Numbered from the stretch's first letter, positions 19,768-29,757 are shown. The stretch is DNA of 64,000 nucleotides from Marinomonas piezotolerans (GCF_003362755.1 NZ_QKRA01000001.1:620001-684000); one strand, 5' to 3'. Numbers and translations: made by a program. The notes: generated from the sequence alone by a model not told the origin.

Positions 19768-20240
19768 GCAATTCAAGCTTAGCTAGCTCCACAAATCAGC
19801 GACTTGATGCTGCCCGCCGTATGCTGGCACAAAGCCAACATGCGGATGAAGACTGGCTTACTCCAAGCTTCGAAACTTCATCCATATTTCAGCTCCGCAG
19901 TGCTTTGAATGGATTGCTGCAAGAAGTAAAGTCAATGTACCAGCTCGCAGCTGATATTGACGTTACCTCATTGCTGGAGGAAGGAAATACAAAGGGCATT
20001 ACCGTTCCTGTTTTGAAAGAGTTAGATTTGTTGCAAGCCGATAAAAATTCCTGGTTGTCGCAATTGAATTTAGCCTATGACATAGCATTTGAGTGTAGAC
20101 CCAACAAAGCCGCAGGCGCTGTTGGTATTTCTAGTAATCTAATTGTTACAGGCTCTGATTCTGGCACGTCAACAAAATACATCCTCAACTCCTTAGTGGA
20201 GATTGTGCTGCGCTTTCGTGAAGACGCAGCAGAATATTAA
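19764..20240 (+). CDS. DUF6586-like protein following topA
   Basis: A 158-residue soluble helical protein. It resembles the conserved small gene downstream of topA in pseudomonads (PA3010 type, DUF6586), judged by position and general sequence. The ATG at 19764 overlaps the topA stop, which argues for coupling; the longer open frame starts inside topA. No motif points to a function. It is followed after two bases by another small gene. Confidence 0.75.
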   Translation: MSNSSLASSTNQRLDAARRMLAQSQHADEDWLTPSFETSSIFQLRSALNGLLQEVKSMYQLAADIDVTSLLEEGNTKGITVPVLKELDLLQADKNSWLSQLNLAYDIAFECRPNKAAGAVGISSNLIVTGSDSGTSTKYILNSLVEIVLRFREDAAEY

Positions 20241-20242
20241 TC

Positions 20243-20506
20243 ATGAAAGACACTTACTTAGAAATAGTCGAACTAGACAATGGAGACATTGTTCTCCGAC
20301 CAGCAGGGGAAGAAGAGGAAGAACAAAAACCTCTGGCAACCCTAAAAATATCAGACGATACAAAAGAGTTTTTGAAAGACCGTTACTTTGAGCTCGCAAA
20401 ATGCATGTTTCATGCGGGTATCGATTATGTCTACTCTGAAGACTTTGAGTCATCAGATGGATTCGATGCACATGACGAAGAATTTATGCCAAGAATTTTG
20501 CATTAA
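20243..20506 (+). CDS. Small acidic protein of unknown function
   Basis: An 87-residue acidic protein with a run of glutamates (GEEEEEQ) near residue 25 and a C-terminal YSEDFESSDGFDAHDEE segment. No signal peptide or membrane helix. It starts two bases after the stop of the DUF6586-like gene and ends at a terminator, so it is the last gene of the topA operon. Pseudomonads have a similar small gene between topA and lexA. The function is not known. Confidence 0.75.
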   Translation: MKDTYLEIVELDNGDIVLRPAGEEEEEQKPLATLKISDDTKEFLKDRYFELAKCMFHAGIDYVYSEDFESSDGFDAHDEEFMPRILH

Positions 20507-20507
20507 C

Positions 20508-20547
20508 AAAAAGCCTAGTGGCATCATTCAACGCCACTAGGCTTTTT
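20508..20547. terminator. Bidirectional terminator between topA operon and lexA
   Basis: AAAAAGCCTAGTGGC and GCCACTAGGCTTTTT are perfect 15-base arms separated by 10 bases, between convergent genes. Confidence 0.95.
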
Positions 20548-20564
20548 GTTATTCGAGTTTTGTA

Positions 20565-21188
20565 TTAGATGCCTCGACGTATCACACCAACAGACAAACC
20601 TTCGATTGCAAATTCTTCGCTTTCTAGGTCTACGACAATATCGTTAAACTCTTCATTTTCGGGGATTAAGCGTACAACACTGCCTTTTTTCTGAAAGCGT
20701 TTTACGGTCACTTCGTCGCCAATACGTGCCACAACAATTTGTCCGTTTCTGACGGTTGTAGTTTTATGAACGGCAAGTAAGTCACCATCATAAATGCCAA
20801 CATCCTTCATGCTCATTCCATTAACGGACAACAGGTAGTCGGCTTTGGGTGAAAACATTTCAGAGGGCACATTGATACGAGAATCAATGTTTTCTTGGGC
20901 AAGGATAGGGTAACCTGCTGCCACTTGACCGATAATAGGTAATGTACCGTCTTCGTCATTAGCGCTTTCGGGCTCTTGGTCAACTAAGCGGATGCCACGT
21001 GATGCTCCTGAGAGCATCTCTATTGCACCTTTTTTACTGAGTGCTTTTAGATGTTCCTCAGCAGCGTTGGGTGACTTAAAACCCAATCGAGCGGCAATTT
21101 CAGCACGGGTAGGTGGAAAACCAGTCTCGCTGATGAATTCACGTATTGTATTTAAGACATCAGATTGTCTTTTTGTTAATTTAATCAT
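20565..21188 (-). CDS. lexA: LexA repressor
   Basis: A 207-residue SOS repressor. The N-terminal winged helix reads [16 protein letters not shown] and [14 protein letters not shown]. The self-cleavage site is the Ala-Gly in VAAGYP, the nucleophile is the serine in NGMSMKD, and the base is the lysine in LAVHKTT. RecA filaments trigger autocleavage, releasing target genes. Two LexA boxes lie in the 70 bases shared with divergent dinG, so lexA is autoregulated. Confidence 0.98.
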   Translation of the reverse strand: MIKLTKRQSDVLNTIREFISETGFPPTRAEIAARLGFKSPNAAEEHLKALSKKGAIEMLSGASRGIRLVDQEPESANDEDGTLPIIGQVAAGYPILAQENIDSRINVPSEMFSPKADYLLSVNGMSMKDVGIYDGDLLAVHKTTTVRNGQIVVARIGDEVTVKRFQKKGSVVRLIPENEEFNDIVVDLESEEFAIEGLSVGVIRRGI

Positions 21189-21196
21189 ATGGCTAT

Positions 21197-21212
21197 CTGT
21201 TTGTTTATACAG
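21197..21212. promoter_or_regulatory. LexA box 1 (lexA/dinG)
   Basis: CTGT, eight bases (TTGTTTAT), ACAG: a perfect match to the gammaproteobacterial CTGT-N8-ACAG consensus, nine bases from the lexA start codon. Confidence 0.93.
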
Positions 21213-21215
21213 TTA

Positions 21216-21231
21216 CTGGTATTATATACAG
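21216..21231. promoter_or_regulatory. LexA box 2 (lexA/dinG)
   Basis: CTGG, TATTATAT, ACAG: one mismatch from CTGT-N8-ACAG, starting 19 bases (about two helix turns) from box 1. Tandem boxes are typical upstream of lexA. Confidence 0.82.
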
Positions 21232-21258
21232 CTAACCTTCTATAGCTCAACTAAATAA

Positions 21259-23385
21259 ATGCTTTCAGACACTATTAAAAATCAAATACAACAAGCCTAC
21301 CGTGCCTACCTTGAAGCTAAAGGGCACAAAGCTCGTGTAGGTCAGCGCCACATGATAGCGACCATCGCCCGCACGCTCGGTAGCATCAAACAAGGCAGCG
21401 AAGGTGAGCGCTTAGGTGAAAAGCACATTGCCGTGGTCGAGGCTGGGACAGGTACGGGCAAGACGCTGTCCTATTGCCTATCGACGATCCCTATTGTTAA
21501 AGATAAAGGCTTAAAGCTCATTATTTCGACTGCAACTGTCGCTCTTCAAGAACAAATTTTGCATAAAGAATTGCCGAATCTTTTAGAGCACACTGACTAT
21601 AGCTTTCGATACACGTTAGCAAAAGGCCGTGGGCGTTATCTTTGTCTTAATAACTTAGAGAGTTTTCTTGGTGCTGAAGAGCAATCCACGGAAGACATGT
21701 TCGCAGGTCTGTTTGAGCAGCATTTGACAGCAGATGATGTGAATACTGCTTTGTATCAGGAAATGGATGACAAATTACGCGACGGCGAATGGGACGGAGA
21801 CAAAGACAACTGGGAAGGCATCGTTCGCGAACATGATTGGCGCCGTTTAACAACTGATCATCAGCAGTGTACTAACCGCAATTGCGCAAACTTTTCAGCT
21901 TGCCCATTTTTTAAGGCGCGCGCCGAGCTCGAAGTGGCCGATGTTATCGTTGCGAACCATGATCTTGTCTTAGCCGATCTCTCTTTAGGGGGCGGAGCTA
22001 TTTTATCTGATCCAAAAGAGACCATTTACGTTTTCGATGAGGGTCACCATCTTCCAGATAAAGCGATTGGGCACTTTCGACACGAAGTTCGGTTACAGCA
22101 AAGCATTAGTTGGCTTAAACAGCTGGATAAAAACCTCATAAATCTCCGGCAAGAACTCACCGACGACGTCAGCTTGTCAGGGCAAATTTTGCTTAAGATT
22201 CCTCAGCAAATTCAAAGCACAATTAACTTTATTCAATATGTACAGCAAGGGATCTCTCCGTTCATTCAAGGGCTGGGCCTAGACGAGGAAACTCGACAGC
22301 ATCGCTTTGAATTTGGCGTTATCCCTGATGAATTACGTCAACTTGCTTATAGCTTAACGATGTCCTATCAGAAGTTATTTAAGCAAATCGAAACCATTCA
22401 AGATGAGTGCAAAAAAGTAAAACAAAATGAGGGGATGGGAATAACAGAGGACACAGCAGAAAGCTGGCTTCCTATTCTAGGCGTGATATTAGGCCGCTTA
22501 GAGGCGAGTGTTGAGCTGTGGAAACTTTACTCTACGATAGACGATCAAAACTACCCACCGAACGCTAGATGGCTAATATTGGTCGGACAAGGGCTCGAAC
22601 AAGACATTGAACTGGGTGGCTCACCCATTTTGGCGTCCCACACATTGCGCATGCAGTTATGGGACAAATGTTTTGGTGCGGTCGTGACGTCCGCCACTCT
22701 CACAGCACTCAATGAGTTCCATCGTTTCAATATGCGCTCTGGTGTCCCCAAAGAAAGTGAATATCTGCGTGTGCTAAGTCCATTTGACTTTGCTAACAAA
22801 GGCTCGCTTATCATTCCAAATATGAGTACCGAACCCAACCAAGCAGAGGCGCACACTAAAGAGCTTATTCAATACTTCAACGATAACATTGATACAAAAT
22901 TAGGCTCCTTGGTGCTGTTCTCTTCTCGCCGCCAAATGGAAGATGTCGCCGCTGGACTAAAAGACTCACTGAAAGATATTCTCCTAATACAAGGGGAACA
23001 GTCTAAACGCATTATCTTAGATGCTCACAAAGATGCGATCGATTCTGATAAAGGCAGTCTATTGTTTGGCTTGGCAAGTTTCGCTGAGGGCGTTGATTTA
23101 CCTGGAAAGTATCTCACTAGAGTCTACATTGCCAAGATCCCGTTCTCTGTCCCTGATGATCCTGTTGAAGCCACGCTCGCGGAATGGATTCAACGCCGTG
23201 GAGGGAACCCATTTATGGAGATCACCATTCCCGATGCATCACTTAAGCTTGTTCAAGCAACCGGTCGACTTTTGCGCAGTGAAACGGACGAGGGCGAAAT
23301 CCACATCTTAGATAAACGGTTGCGTACAAAACGCTATGGTGGGCAGCTGATTACAAGTTTGCCGCCTTACAAACAGATTTCCTAA
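21259..23385 (+). CDS. dinG: ATP-dependent DNA helicase DinG
   Basis: A 708-residue superfamily 2, XPD-type helicase that unwinds 5' to 3' and removes R-loops and D-loops. Walker A reads VVEAGTGTGKTLSY near residue 60. The Fe-S cluster cysteines are in the C...CTNRNC...CPFF region near 200-215. The DEGH box is FDEGHHLPD and motif VI is QATGRLLRSE. The length fits E. coli DinG (716). It is divergent from lexA and has two LexA boxes upstream, in line with its SOS induction in E. coli. Confidence 0.97.
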   Translation: MLSDTIKNQIQQAYRAYLEAKGHKARVGQRHMIATIARTLGSIKQGSEGERLGEKHIAVVEAGTGTGKTLSYCLSTIPIVKDKGLKLIISTATVALQEQILHKELPNLLEHTDYSFRYTLAKGRGRYLCLNNLESFLGAEEQSTEDMFAGLFEQHLTADDVNTALYQEMDDKLRDGEWDGDKDNWEGIVREHDWRRLTTDHQQCTNRNCANFSACPFFKARAELEVADVIVANHDLVLADLSLGGGAILSDPKETIYVFDEGHHLPDKAIGHFRHEVRLQQSISWLKQLDKNLINLRQELTDDVSLSGQILLKIPQQIQSTINFIQYVQQGISPFIQGLGLDEETRQHRFEFGVIPDELRQLAYSLTMSYQKLFKQIETIQDECKKVKQNEGMGITEDTAESWLPILGVILGRLEASVELWKLYSTIDDQNYPPNARWLILVGQGLEQDIELGGSPILASHTLRMQLWDKCFGAVVTSATLTALNEFHRFNMRSGVPKESEYLRVLSPFDFANKGSLIIPNMSTEPNQAEAHTKELIQYFNDNIDTKLGSLVLFSSRRQMEDVAAGLKDSLKDILLIQGEQSKRIILDAHKDAIDSDKGSLLFGLASFAEGVDLPGKYLTRVYIAKIPFSVPDDPVEATLAEWIQRRGGNPFMEITIPDASLKLVQATGRLLRSETDEGEIHILDKRLRTKRYGGQLITSLPPYKQIS

Positions 23386-23470
23386 GTTAAAGATGAAAAA
23401 ATCTAGTGGTTTAGGTACACTCGGACGCACATTAATACTCACTCAATGAAAAGAGACTAAAGACTCCCAC

Positions 23471-24802
23471 ATGGAAAAACAGCAAGAAGCCGCGCGCCCA
23501 ACTTCAAAAGGCCCAAAACGTCAGCGTAGACCTCGTCGTAAACACAATAAAAACAGTGGTAACGAAACGAAAGCAAACGCTCCGGCTACTACTGAGAAAG
23601 ACAGTGGTGAGCTTTGGTCAATTGATCAGTTTCAAGTAGCCCCTGCAGAGGGTAAATCCCGTTTTCACGATTTCAACATCCCTGATCGTGTCCTAAAGTC
23701 TATTCAAGAAATGGGGTTTGAGTACTGTAGTGAAATTCAAGCCGCCACGCTACCAGCAACACTTGAAGGTTATGACTTAATCGGGCAAGCCCAGACAGGT
23801 ACGGGTAAGACAGCTGCCTTTTTGATCGCGATGATCAGTGACTTTTTGGATTATCCAGCGGATGCAGATCGTCCGAATAACTTTCCTCGAGGGTTGATTA
23901 TTGCGCCGACGAGAGAACTTGCGCTTCAAATTGCAGACGAAGCTGATAAATTGACCAAAAACACCAATCTCAACGTCGTATCACTAGTGGGTGGCATGAG
24001 CTACGACAAACAACGCTCTCAACTTGAAACCGAGTACGTTGATTTAGTTGTTGCAACACCTGGCCGCCTGTTGGACTTTGCCCGCAACAAAAAAGTTATG
24101 CTTAACAAAGTAGAATGCGTTGTTCTTGATGAAGCCGATAGAATGCTATCAATGGGCTTCATTCCTGATGTAAAAAGCATCATTCGTATGACTCCCCACA
24201 AAGAACGTCGTCAAACTATGTTGTTTAGTGCGACATTCCCAAAAGATATTCAGGCCTTAGCACGCCAATGGACGTATTACCCGAAGGAAGTATCAGTAGT
24301 CCCCAAGGAGACGACCAACAAAAATATCGATCAGGTAATCTACACCGTAGAAGCGGAACAAAAATGGCCAGTGCTTAAAACACTAATCGAAGGGAATGAC
24401 GGCCAGCGCACCATCATTTTTGCGAACCGACGCGACGAAACACGTGATCTGTATGAAAAGCTAAAAGGCGCGAACATCAATTGTGCCATCCTTTCTGGAG
24501 AGGTTACGCAAGACAAGCGAGTTAAAACATTAGCAAGATTCAAAGATGGCAGCATCCAGGTGCTCGTTGCGACGGATGTCGCAGGACGAGGTATCCATGT
24601 CGATAATATTGAACTTGTCGTTAACTACACGCTGCCTGAAGATCCAGAGGACTATGTGCATCGCATCGGCCGAACAGGGCGCGGTGGCGAAATGGGTAAA
24701 TCCGTAAGCTTTGCGACGGAAAATGATGCATTTATTATCCCAGAGATAGAGGCCACTATTGGTGCATCGATACGTTGTGAATACATGATCGAGCAAAAAT
24801 AA
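23471..24802 (+). CDS. rhlB: DEAD-box RNA helicase, RhlB-like
   Basis: A 443-residue DEAD-box helicase. A basic N-terminal extension (about 60 residues rich in Arg and Lys) precedes the Q motif. Core motifs are AQTGTGKT, PTRELALQI, VATPGRLLDF, VLDEADRML, LFSATF and HRIGRTGRGG. The short C-terminus after motif VI and the N-terminal basic extension fit RhlB, the degradosome-associated helicase, better than DeaD or SrmB. It is the first gene of a run that continues with selO and gpsA. Confidence 0.85.
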   Translation: MEKQQEAARPTSKGPKRQRRPRRKHNKNSGNETKANAPATTEKDSGELWSIDQFQVAPAEGKSRFHDFNIPDRVLKSIQEMGFEYCSEIQAATLPATLEGYDLIGQAQTGTGKTAAFLIAMISDFLDYPADADRPNNFPRGLIIAPTRELALQIADEADKLTKNTNLNVVSLVGGMSYDKQRSQLETEYVDLVVATPGRLLDFARNKKVMLNKVECVVLDEADRMLSMGFIPDVKSIIRMTPHKERRQTMLFSATFPKDIQALARQWTYYPKEVSVVPKETTNKNIDQVIYTVEAEQKWPVLKTLIEGNDGQRTIIFANRRDETRDLYEKLKGANINCAILSGEVTQDKRVKTLARFKDGSIQVLVATDVAGRGIHVDNIELVVNYTLPEDPEDYVHRIGRTGRGGEMGKSVSFATENDAFIIPEIEATIGASIRCEYMIEQK

Positions 24803-24811
24803 CGAGGTCTC

Positions 24812-26230
24812 ATGAAGCTTTCCCACCGATTCGCGCAGTTGGGCCCTGAATTTTCGACGCATACTCAAATTCACCCCCTTAAAGAGCAGCGATTGGTGGA
24901 GGTAAACAAAGACCTCGCAGAGAACCTCGGTATTGATATAGAAGATATCGAGGTTCAGAACATCCTTTCCGGCGCCACACATCTCACTCATTCTGTAAGT
25001 ATGAATTATGCAGGTCATCAATTTGGGGGCTTTACACCTCAGCTGGGAGATGGGCGAGGTATACTACTAGGCGAAATCAAAGCTCCCGACGGCACTTTGC
25101 ATGACATTCATGTCAAAGGAGCTGGCGTAACGCCCTATAGCCGTCGAGGAGACGGTCGAGCTGTTTTGCGATCCTGCATTCGAGAATACCTAGCCAGTGA
25201 AGCTATGAATGGGCTTGGTATCGCTACCTCGAGAGCACTGGCATTGTTCGATAGTTGTGAGGCCGTTTATCGTGAACAGCTCGAATCCGGAGCACTGTTC
25301 ATACGCACAGCTCGAACACATATCCGCTTTGGTCACTTCGAATACTTTTATGCCCACAAAAAATACGATGAGCTTCAGCAACTCATCAACTATACCTTAG
25401 AAACATATTTTCCAAAGGCAGTGACTTCAGAGCAGCCTATTGTCGAAATGCTCAAAGACATCGTCATACGAACCGCAAAAATGATTGCACAGTGGCAAAG
25501 TGTTGGGTTTCAACACGGCGTCATGAACACTGACAATTTCTCCATTTTGGGTGAAACCATTGATTATGGCCCTTTTGGCTTCATGGAAGATTTTGATGAC
25601 CATTGGGTATGTAATCATTCGGATCATGAAGGGCGCTATGCATTTGACCGCCAACCTGGGATTGGTCTATGGAACTTAAACTGCCTCATGCGCTGCTTTT
25701 CTCGCCATCTCGAGCGGGAACAACTTGTAGATGTCCTTAAGCATTACGAACCAACACTGCAAAGCCATTACGATGATTTGATGTGCGCCAAACTCGGTCT
25801 TTCAAACAAGGATCAGCTAGAGCCTTTGCTAAGCTCTTTATTCCAGCTCTTACGTAAAGAGCGCTTAGATTATACGATTTTTTTTCGGTTGCTCAGCCAT
25901 TTAGAGCAGCCGGTTTTTGACACTATTTTAGATAAAGCCGCAGACTGCGAGGCTATGCAACAATGGCTAGCAAGCTATTGGGCGGCCAGATCGGACGGTC
26001 GCGATCAAACATATGTCGCAGAAACTATGCGCACCCACAACCCAAAGTATATACTTCGAAAGTATCTCGCTCATGAAGCGATTGAGGCTGCGAAAACTGG
26101 GAATTACTTACCCTTGCAGCGCCTTTTAACTGTATTAAAGCAACCTTTTGATGAGCACTCTGAAAGTGAAGCACTTGCTATGCAAGCCCCTCGTTGGGGG
26201 CGTCACTTAGCAGTAAGCTGCTCATCCTAA
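24812..26230 (+). CDS. selO: Protein adenylyltransferase SelO
   Basis: A 472-residue SelO/YdiU pseudokinase that transfers AMP rather than phosphate to protein hydroxyls in the redox stress response. The conserved AGHQFGGFTPQLGDGR segment lies near residue 68, followed by KGAGVTPYSRRGDGRAVLR and the metal-binding region GVMNTDNFSILGETIDYGPF. The length matches E. coli (478). Bacterial SelO lacks the eukaryotic selenocysteine. It starts nine bases after the helicase gene. Confidence 0.95.
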   Translation: MKLSHRFAQLGPEFSTHTQIHPLKEQRLVEVNKDLAENLGIDIEDIEVQNILSGATHLTHSVSMNYAGHQFGGFTPQLGDGRGILLGEIKAPDGTLHDIHVKGAGVTPYSRRGDGRAVLRSCIREYLASEAMNGLGIATSRALALFDSCEAVYREQLESGALFIRTARTHIRFGHFEYFYAHKKYDELQQLINYTLETYFPKAVTSEQPIVEMLKDIVIRTAKMIAQWQSVGFQHGVMNTDNFSILGETIDYGPFGFMEDFDDHWVCNHSDHEGRYAFDRQPGIGLWNLNCLMRCFSRHLEREQLVDVLKHYEPTLQSHYDDLMCAKLGLSNKDQLEPLLSSLFQLLRKERLDYTIFFRLLSHLEQPVFDTILDKAADCEAMQQWLASYWAARSDGRDQTYVAETMRTHNPKYILRKYLAHEAIEAAKTGNYLPLQRLLTVLKQPFDEHSESEALAMQAPRWGRHLAVSCSS

Positions 26231-26252
26231 CCATTTGGTAATTGGACGTACT

Positions 26253-27284
26253 ATGGACAAGCACTCAGTTTGTGTATTGGGCGGGGGCAGCTTCGGCACC
26301 GCGCTTGCCAACATTATGGCCCAAAATGGGCATCAAGTAAGTCAATGGATGCGCAATCAAGAACAAGTGGAAGAAATTAACCTAACAGGGTTAAACAGCC
26401 GTTACTTACCCAACGCTCCGCTGCATCAAGAATTACTTGCAACGAGTAATTTGGAAGAAGCAATACGCGCCAGTGACACCATTTTTGTGTCCATCCCATC
26501 CAAATCATTTGAACAAGTTGTCGAGCGCATTAAACCTTTGCTAACGCCCGAAAAAATTCTAATTAGTACCACTAAGGGGTTTAACCCTAATCGCTTTGAA
26601 ATGATGAGCGACATTCTGCTTCGTAATGATATAAGCAAGCGGGTAGGGGTATTAAGTGGACCAAATTTGGCAAAAGAAATTGCAGCAGGTCAATTGACCG
26701 GGTCGGTAATCGCTAGCAACGATCAAGATTTGCGGCACACCGTCATTGAGCTTTTAAAGTCTCGAACATTCCGTGTTTACGAGAATAAAGACATGGCTGG
26801 AGTAGAGCTGGCAGGCGCACTGAAAAATATCTATGCAATTGTTTGTGGGTTGGCGAAAGCGGTAAAAGTAGGTGAAAATACGATGGCAATGATTATGACT
26901 CGTAGCCTTGCCGAGATGAGTCGTTTTGCCGTACATTTTGGTGCTAACCCAATGACATTCTTAGGATTAGCGGGCATGGGGGATCTGATCGCTACTTGCA
27001 CCTCTCCACTTAGCCGTAATTACCGGGTAGGCTTCGCACTTGGATCAGGGGAAGAACTTGAAAAAGCCATCGGTGCGATTGGGGAAGTAGCGGAGGGCGT
27101 AAATACGCTAAAAATGGTCGTCGAAGAAGCAAACAAACATGGCCTATACATTCCGCTGGCCACGGGTCTATATAAACTAATTTTTGAACAAGCGAGTTTA
27201 GACTCTCTTATTGGTAGCCTGATGACCGGCGAGCAAAAGTGGGATGTAGAATTCGCTACCGTAGGAGAGCACGAAAATGGGTAA
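26253..27284 (+). CDS. gpsA: Glycerol-3-phosphate dehydrogenase [NAD(P)+]
   Basis: A 343-residue enzyme that makes sn-glycerol-3-phosphate for phospholipid synthesis. The Rossmann motif VLGGGSFGTALAN is right at the N-terminus, which fixes the ATG at 26253 rather than the TTG upstream. Other signatures are SGPNLAKEIAAG, VELAGALKNIYAI with the catalytic lysine, and GLAGMGDLIATC. The end overlaps the next start by eight bases. Confidence 0.97.
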   Translation: MDKHSVCVLGGGSFGTALANIMAQNGHQVSQWMRNQEQVEEINLTGLNSRYLPNAPLHQELLATSNLEEAIRASDTIFVSIPSKSFEQVVERIKPLLTPEKILISTTKGFNPNRFEMMSDILLRNDISKRVGVLSGPNLAKEIAAGQLTGSVIASNDQDLRHTVIELLKSRTFRVYENKDMAGVELAGALKNIYAIVCGLAKAVKVGENTMAMIMTRSLAEMSRFAVHFGANPMTFLGLAGMGDLIATCTSPLSRNYRVGFALGSGEELEKAIGAIGEVAEGVNTLKMVVEEANKHGLYIPLATGLYKLIFEQASLDSLIGSLMTGEQKWDVEFATVGEHENG

Positions 27285-27558
27285 ACCAGGTTACGCAGAT
27301 CAAAATTACTGGATACGAATCTTATTCATGTTGATTTATTGGTGCCTGTTAAACATAGCACTAACGCTATTTGGCTTTCTTCTGATCATAGTAGGTGTTA
27401 TTCGTCTTGGCTCCAAACATGAGCCTGTAACACTTACCTCATGGTTAAAATCTGTCGGTATGTTTATCAAGCAAATCATGTCTTTCCTTGCTTTTACCAC
27501 AGAGGAGAAACCTTTCCCTTTCCAACCTTGGCCGGAAAGCAATGACAGTGAAAAATAA
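27277..27558 (+). CDS. DUF4389 membrane protein
   Basis: A 93-residue inner-membrane protein of the DUF4389 type, with two hydrophobic segments (about 14-42, and a weaker one near 62-72) and a soluble proline-rich tail. It overlaps gpsA by eight bases and is overlapped by sixA, so it belongs to the same operon. Its biochemical role is not established. Confidence 0.85.
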   Translation: MGKPGYADQNYWIRILFMLIYWCLLNIALTLFGFLLIIVGVIRLGSKHEPVTLTSWLKSVGMFIKQIMSFLAFTTEEKPFPFQPWPESNDSEK

Positions 27559-28030
27559 GCGACTATATATTCTCCGTCATGGGAACGCAGAGCCATTTGG
27601 TTATCAAGATGATGCTTCACGTGCTTTGACAGAACGAGGCTTTGAAGAAGTGCGCGATACAGCGAAGCAATTCTCTGAACGCAATGAAAGTATCGATTGT
27701 ATTTTTGTGAGCCCGTATTTACGGGCTCAACAAACCGCTAATGAGTTTGTCAAAGTTATGGGCAGTCAGATCGTCCCCCATTCAGTCGACAGCATTACCC
27801 CAACAGGAAAAGACATTGATGTTGCGCTTTGGCTTAATGATCAGCCATATGAATCAATTCTAATTGTTACGCATCAACCCTTTGCATATCAGTTAGTTGA
27901 TTTATTGTCTGATGCGCCGTTGCCTGTTTCGTTTCAGATGCAAACCGCTACCATGGCCTCATTGGAAGGGGAGATATTTGCAACAGCCTGTTGCCAATAT
28001 CGTTGGGCAATCTCGCCTACTCAGCAATAG
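27542..28030 (+). CDS. sixA: Phosphohistidine phosphatase SixA
   Basis: A 162-residue histidine phosphatase. The RHG motif is LYILRHGNAEP at the N-terminus and the second catalytic histidine is in IVTHQPF. SixA removes phosphate from phosphohistidines, in E. coli mainly on the nitrogen PTS protein. The ATG at 27542 places RHG at residue 11, as in the family; the longer frame is inside the previous gene. It overlaps the end of DUF4389 by 17 bases. Confidence 0.93.
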   Translation: MTVKNKRLYILRHGNAEPFGYQDDASRALTERGFEEVRDTAKQFSERNESIDCIFVSPYLRAQQTANEFVKVMGSQIVPHSVDSITPTGKDIDVALWLNDQPYESILIVTHQPFAYQLVDLLSDAPLPVSFQMQTATMASLEGEIFATACCQYRWAISPTQQ

Positions 28031-28050
28031 AATGCTTTAACGAGTTTACA

Positions 28051-28911
28051 ATGTGTAATGAAACTTCATTTAACCTTGGCTACACCAAGCTAGGCGCCAA
28101 ACAGTGGCTTTCATCTAACCCAAACGCGCTGCGCATACAGATGCTGCATGGTTGGCTAGATAACGCCGCAAGTTTTGATAATCTTGCTCTGCGTCTACCA
28201 GAGTACAATATCACCGCCATTGATCATGCAGGGCACGGTCTCTCTGATCACAAACAAGACGGTAGTTTTTACCATTTGTGGGAACATGCACTTGACGCCA
28301 TCGGCGTACTCAACGCCTCAACACAAAGCTCCTGGCTTATTGGGCATAGCATGGGAGGAGCGGTCGCTATACTCGTCGCGGCGCTGGCACCGGAAAAAGT
28401 CCGAGGGCTTATTATTCTGGATAGTATGGGCCCACTGACCGCCAAAGCAGATGAGCGTGTTGCAACCATGCAGAGAGCGGTGCAAAAAATGCTTCAAAAT
28501 AGAAATGGGCGCTATACCCAATACCCATCTCAAGAAGACATGATTCATGCCAGAATGAATGGTTTCACATCACTCTCATACGACGCTGCACGTCCACTTG
28601 TTGAGCGTGGTTCAGTGCAAAAAGAAGAAGCTTGGGTGTGGCGAAGCGATCGTAAACTGGCTTTTCCTTCGCCATTTAGGATGGATGAATTGGCAGTCGA
28701 GGCCTATATTAAAGCGATAAAATGCCCAACACTGGCACTTGTTGCAGATTCTGGTGTCTATGAACACAACACTGAACTGGTCAACAAAAGAGCCAACGCA
28801 TTTCCGTGGATTAAGCTCAAGTGGCTACCCGGCAATCACCATTTTCACTTGGAGCCAAACACAGCTTCAGCGGTTGCGGAAGAAATTAGGCGCTTTATAG
28901 ATCAAAATTAG
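28051..28911 (+). CDS. Alpha/beta hydrolase
   Basis: A 286-residue alpha/beta hydrolase fold protein with the nucleophile elbow GHSMGGAV near residue 105, an oxyanion-type HGWLDNAASF segment, and a late histidine in LPGNHHFHLEP. The substrate cannot be told; esterase or lipase-like activity is plausible. The ATG at 28051 is used because upstream residues lie in the end of sixA. It belongs to the gpsA run and precedes the DUF4892 gene. Confidence 0.9.
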   Translation: MCNETSFNLGYTKLGAKQWLSSNPNALRIQMLHGWLDNAASFDNLALRLPEYNITAIDHAGHGLSDHKQDGSFYHLWEHALDAIGVLNASTQSSWLIGHSMGGAVAILVAALAPEKVRGLIILDSMGPLTAKADERVATMQRAVQKMLQNRNGRYTQYPSQEDMIHARMNGFTSLSYDAARPLVERGSVQKEEAWVWRSDRKLAFPSPFRMDELAVEAYIKAIKCPTLALVADSGVYEHNTELVNKRANAFPWIKLKWLPGNHHFHLEPNTASAVAEEIRRFIDQN

Positions 28912-28938
28912 TACCCAATTGGCTTAGGAGTCACTCGT

Positions 28939-29736
28939 ATGTTTCGACTATTTGGGGCCGTCATTTCGTCCTTGATCATTGCATCAACAACCTCTCATGC
29001 TGCCACGACGGATATCCCAACATTTCGTGGGGCACAAATCATCAAAAGCAAACCAGTAGAAGGAAGTGTCATTGAAGTTCCGCTGGCTAAAATTTATCGG
29101 TCAGGTAGAGGGTGGGAACCCGAGACGGTAAAACGGGTTGAAGGACAAGCATTTCAAACACTATATAAAATTGGACGTAATGTGCCGCTTGAGGAAGTGA
29201 CTCGGTATTATGAGAACGCTTTAAACAATATAGACGGCAGTAGTACGCTCTTTGAATGCGTGAGCAGATCCTGTGGTAGCTCTAACGCTTGGGCAAACAA
29301 TTTTTTCAACGATTACCTGCTGTATGGGGCTGATCAAAGTCAGTTTCTTAAAGTGATATTAGACGGCGAAGGCCATTATAGGATCCTATACATCAATCGT
29401 CGCGGCGCGGGTGATGTTATGGTACGCATAGACGAGGTCATACCTGACGGCAGCGGTAACGCGCAACTTAGTATTTTAGCTCAGTTAGGCGCTACCGACA
29501 CACCCCGCATTCGCAGTTTTTTACGCGAACAATCCGATCTAACACGCATCGTTGCTTTTATCACCGCTGCAAGCTCTGACGAAAATCCCATCGAGCGTGG
29601 CGACCAGTATATTACAGCGATAAAAGATGCCATCAGTGCCGATGAAGCGCGAAAGTTGAGAATGATTAACCTAGCGAATATGGGCAATCCAGTTTATGGA
29701 GAAAATCGCATCATTTTTATCAGTATTGCGAATTAA
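28939..29736 (+). CDS. DUF4892 secreted protein
   Basis: A 265-residue protein with a signal peptide (hydrophobic FGAVISSLIIASTTSHA, cleavage expected after Ala about 21). The rest matches the DUF4892 family from memory, including FKGAQII-like FRGAQIIKS and a C-terminal segment similar to OmpA-adjacent domains. It should reside in the periplasm or outer membrane. Two cysteines (FECVSRSC) could form a disulfide. The role is not known. Confidence 0.8.
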   Translation: MFRLFGAVISSLIIASTTSHAATTDIPTFRGAQIIKSKPVEGSVIEVPLAKIYRSGRGWEPETVKRVEGQAFQTLYKIGRNVPLEEVTRYYENALNNIDGSSTLFECVSRSCGSSNAWANNFFNDYLLYGADQSQFLKVILDGEGHYRILYINRRGAGDVMVRIDEVIPDGSGNAQLSILAQLGATDTPRIRSFLREQSDLTRIVAFITAASSDENPIERGDQYITAIKDAISADEARKLRMINLANMGNPVYGENRIIFISIAN

Positions 29737-29757
29737 CAGTACGTTCAAAGGTTTCGA

